DNA from: Deltaproteobacteria bacterium
Lineage (GTDB): Bacteria > Desulfobacterota > Syntrophorhabdia > Syntrophorhabdales > Syntrophorhabdaceae
Reading direction: 5' to 3'
Length of the DNA stretch: 7,092 nt
Assembly: GCA_003506795.1 (NCBI GenBank)
Contig: DNYO01000281.1
Span: forward strand, 1 to 7,092
Below the pieces are notes generated by a model. That model was not told the origin of the DNA. It saw only the letters and a program-made list of their open reading frames with translations, and searched no databases. This document shows positions 5,676 through 7,092 of the stretch, piece after piece. Positions within the stretch are counted from its first letter, which is position 1. Each line of letters starts with the position of its first letter. The position numbers were made by a program, and so were the translations under genes.

Positions 5676-7091
5676 CTACAGGGTCTCATGGGGTGTTAAA
5701 CCGACGACATGGCGTCCCTGTGGTCTTTCCGCCACTATCTCTCCATCCCGGGCTACCATTTGCCCTCTCACGAAGGTCATCACGGGGAACCCGCGAACCG
5801 GCCTTCCTTCCCAGATAGAGAAGTCCGATTTGCCGCGCAGCTTGTCTGCGCCCAGTCTTCCCGACTTTTCAGGATCGATGACCACGATGTCCGCATCTGA
5901 GCCAACCTGGATCGCCCCTTTTTGCGGATAGATGCCATAGAGCTGAGCCGCGTTCGTGCTGAGGATCTTGGCCATGGTGACAAGATCGATCTTCCCTTTA
6001 TTTACACCTTCCGTCATCATAAGAGGAATCGTGGCGGGGACCTGACAATTAAGCCCCACGCGAAGCTCCCAAAAACCTGCCGAATCCTTGTACCTGCTTG
6101 TATAGGGGAGACTGTCCGTTCCGATGACCGTGATCTCCCCTCGTTCTACGGCACCCCAGAGGGCATCGTTGTCTTCCTTAAACCTGATGGGCGGCTGGAT
6201 CTTGGCCCTACCCTTAAGGCTCGCGGCCTCAAGTTCGCGGGCGTCGCCGCAGAGAAAAGCCGGGGTGGTCTCGGCAATTATCTTCATACCCTCACTGCGG
6301 AGATAACGGATCAGCCCAATGCTCTCCTTTGCGCTCACATGGACTACATAAAGGGGAACATGGAACTGATCCGCGATGACCGCGGCGTTATAGATCTGCA
6401 GATTCTCTCCATAGCCTGGTGAATGCTCGGCCCAGGCGACGAGATAGTCCTTTCTGTCCGCCTTTCGGATCCGGTCAAGGAGAATTTCGCGCACCCACGG
6501 GTCCTCTGCGTGAATTTTCGGAAAGACCGGCCGACCAATCCGAGCCATCTCTTCGCAAGCCCGATACCACGTCCCCAGCGTAATGCCTTCAGCGCTCATG
6601 GCGAGACTTTCCGCCTGCGACCCTTTGTATCCGATAAAGAATTTGAAGTCCACGCATCCCTGCCGGGCCACTTCAGCCATTTGCGCGATCTGTTCCTCGA
6701 CGCTTACGCAGCAGGTGACCTTGTAGTCCACAAAACAATTATCCACTCCGCAGGTGACGGTCTTATTAAAACCCTCCACGAGAGAACCTTTCCCGTACAG
6801 GGTTGTGGTGGCAAAGAGCGTCACGCCGGACACGGCCATTTCTTTGGATTCTAGATAAAAATCCTCGCGCATCGCATCGTATCCCACCTCATCGCCGTTG
6901 CCAAGATGGAAATGGGGATCGAAAATGCCAGGGAATATGATCTTTTCCTCAACGTCGATGACTTCTTGTGCCTGCCCCAGGGACCCGTCCTCGCCGATGG
7001 CTACGATACGCCCCTCTTTTATGGCCACCCCTCCCTTGATCAGGCTATCCGGTGTCACCACGATTCCGTTTTTCAGTATGATGTCTTTCAT
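5676..7091 (-). CDS. Cyclic amidohydrolase of the dihydropyrimidinase/hydantoinase/allantoinase family
   Basis: A 471-residue TIM-barrel amidohydrolase that hydrolyses a cyclic amide, such as a hydantoin, dihydropyrimidine or allantoin ring, to an N-carbamoyl or ureido product. The binuclear metal site is intact: His60 and His62 (DPHFHLG), Lys150 as the carboxylated lysine (VDFKFFIGYKG), His194 (PKIHAED), His251 (VVHVSAKES) and Asp326 (GTDSLPYT). Tyr155 matches the catalytic tyrosine of D-hydantoinases. The C-terminal end has the usual VGSDADIVVIDPEK and VRGQMVARDGEIV strands. Substrate-side segments deviate from classical dihydropyrimidinase: GTDS replaces the common SDH, AEHSPGYGEN stands where an RP motif is expected, and the loop after residue 340 is different. 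I therefore do not name the ring. The ATG at 7091 lies one base from the window edge, so its ribosome site and promoter are not visible. It is the first gene of the visible operon, and its product probably feeds the carbamoyl-transfer genes that follow. Confidence 0.93.
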   Translation of the reverse strand: MKDIILKNGIVVTPDSLIKGGVAIKEGRIVAIGEDGSLGQAQEVIDVEEKIIFPGIFDPHFHLGNGDEVGYDAMREDFYLESKEMAVSGVTLFATTTLYGKGSLVEGFNKTVTCGVDNCFVDYKVTCCVSVEEQIAQMAEVARQGCVDFKFFIGYKGSQAESLAMSAEGITLGTWYRACEEMARIGRPVFPKIHAEDPWVREILLDRIRKADRKDYLVAWAEHSPGYGENLQIYNAAVIADQFHVPLYVVHVSAKESIGLIRYLRSEGMKIIAETTPAFLCGDARELEAASLKGRAKIQPPIRFKEDNDALWGAVERGEITVIGTDSLPYTSRYKDSAGFWELRVGLNCQVPATIPLMMTEGVNKGKIDLVTMAKILSTNAAQLYGIYPQKGAIQVGSDADIVVIDPEKSGRLGADKLRGKSDFSIWEGRPVRGFPVMTFVRGQMVARDGEIVAERPQGRHVVGLTPHETL

Positions 7092-7092
7092 T

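Noticed and set aside
1..7092. tRNA/rRNA genes, CRISPR arrays, insertion sequences, phage attachment sites
   Set aside because: Coding sequence covers almost every base. I saw no repeated units, transposase motifs, terminal inverted repeats or cloverleaf-like segments.

Overview
The window is a single run of tightly packed genes, all on the minus strand and transcribed from right to left. No convincing gene lies on the plus strand. Base composition is even to slightly GC-rich, and the ribosome binding sites are Shine-Dalgarno type, so this is a bacterium. The gene content (FdrA/DUF1116 proteins, catabolic carbamate kinase, FCD regulator, MOFRL-type glycerate kinase) would suit a fermentative or anaerobic organism such as a Clostridia or Desulfobacterota-type bacterium. 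That placement is a weak inference; no marker gene is present.

In transcription order the genes are: (1) 7091-5676, a dihydropyrimidinase/hydantoinase-type cyclic amidohydrolase; (2) 5644-4364, a DUF1116 protein (YlbE/AllG family); (3) 4345-2780, FdrA (AllF family); (4) 2787-2614, a 57-residue protein matching the C-terminal segment of enterobacterial FdrA but encoded here as its own overlapping gene; (5) 2609-1605, carbamate kinase; (6) 1612-929, a GntR/FCD regulator; (7) 932-1, a glycerate 2-kinase cut by the left edge. Gaps are 4-31 bases and three junctions overlap (8, 8 and 4 bases), so this looks like one operon. Its promoter must lie to the right of the window. No internal promoter or terminator was found.

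Working model (inference): the amidohydrolase opens a cyclic ureide or imide ring to a carbamoylated (ureido) product. The FdrA/DUF1116 proteins, related to the E. coli oxamate carbamoyltransferase AllFGH, pass the carbamoyl group to phosphate. Carbamate kinase then converts carbamoyl phosphate and ADP to ATP, CO2 and ammonia. Glycerate kinase may route a C3 product, or glyoxylate-derived glycerate, into glycolysis, and the FCD regulator probably senses a pathway acid. The DUF2877 (AllH) subunit needed in E. coli is not in the window, nor is any hydrolytic carbamoylase, allantoate amidohydrolase or ureidoglycolate dehydrogenase. The set therefore differs from the classical allantoin operon and may be a distinct, ATP-yielding ureide route.
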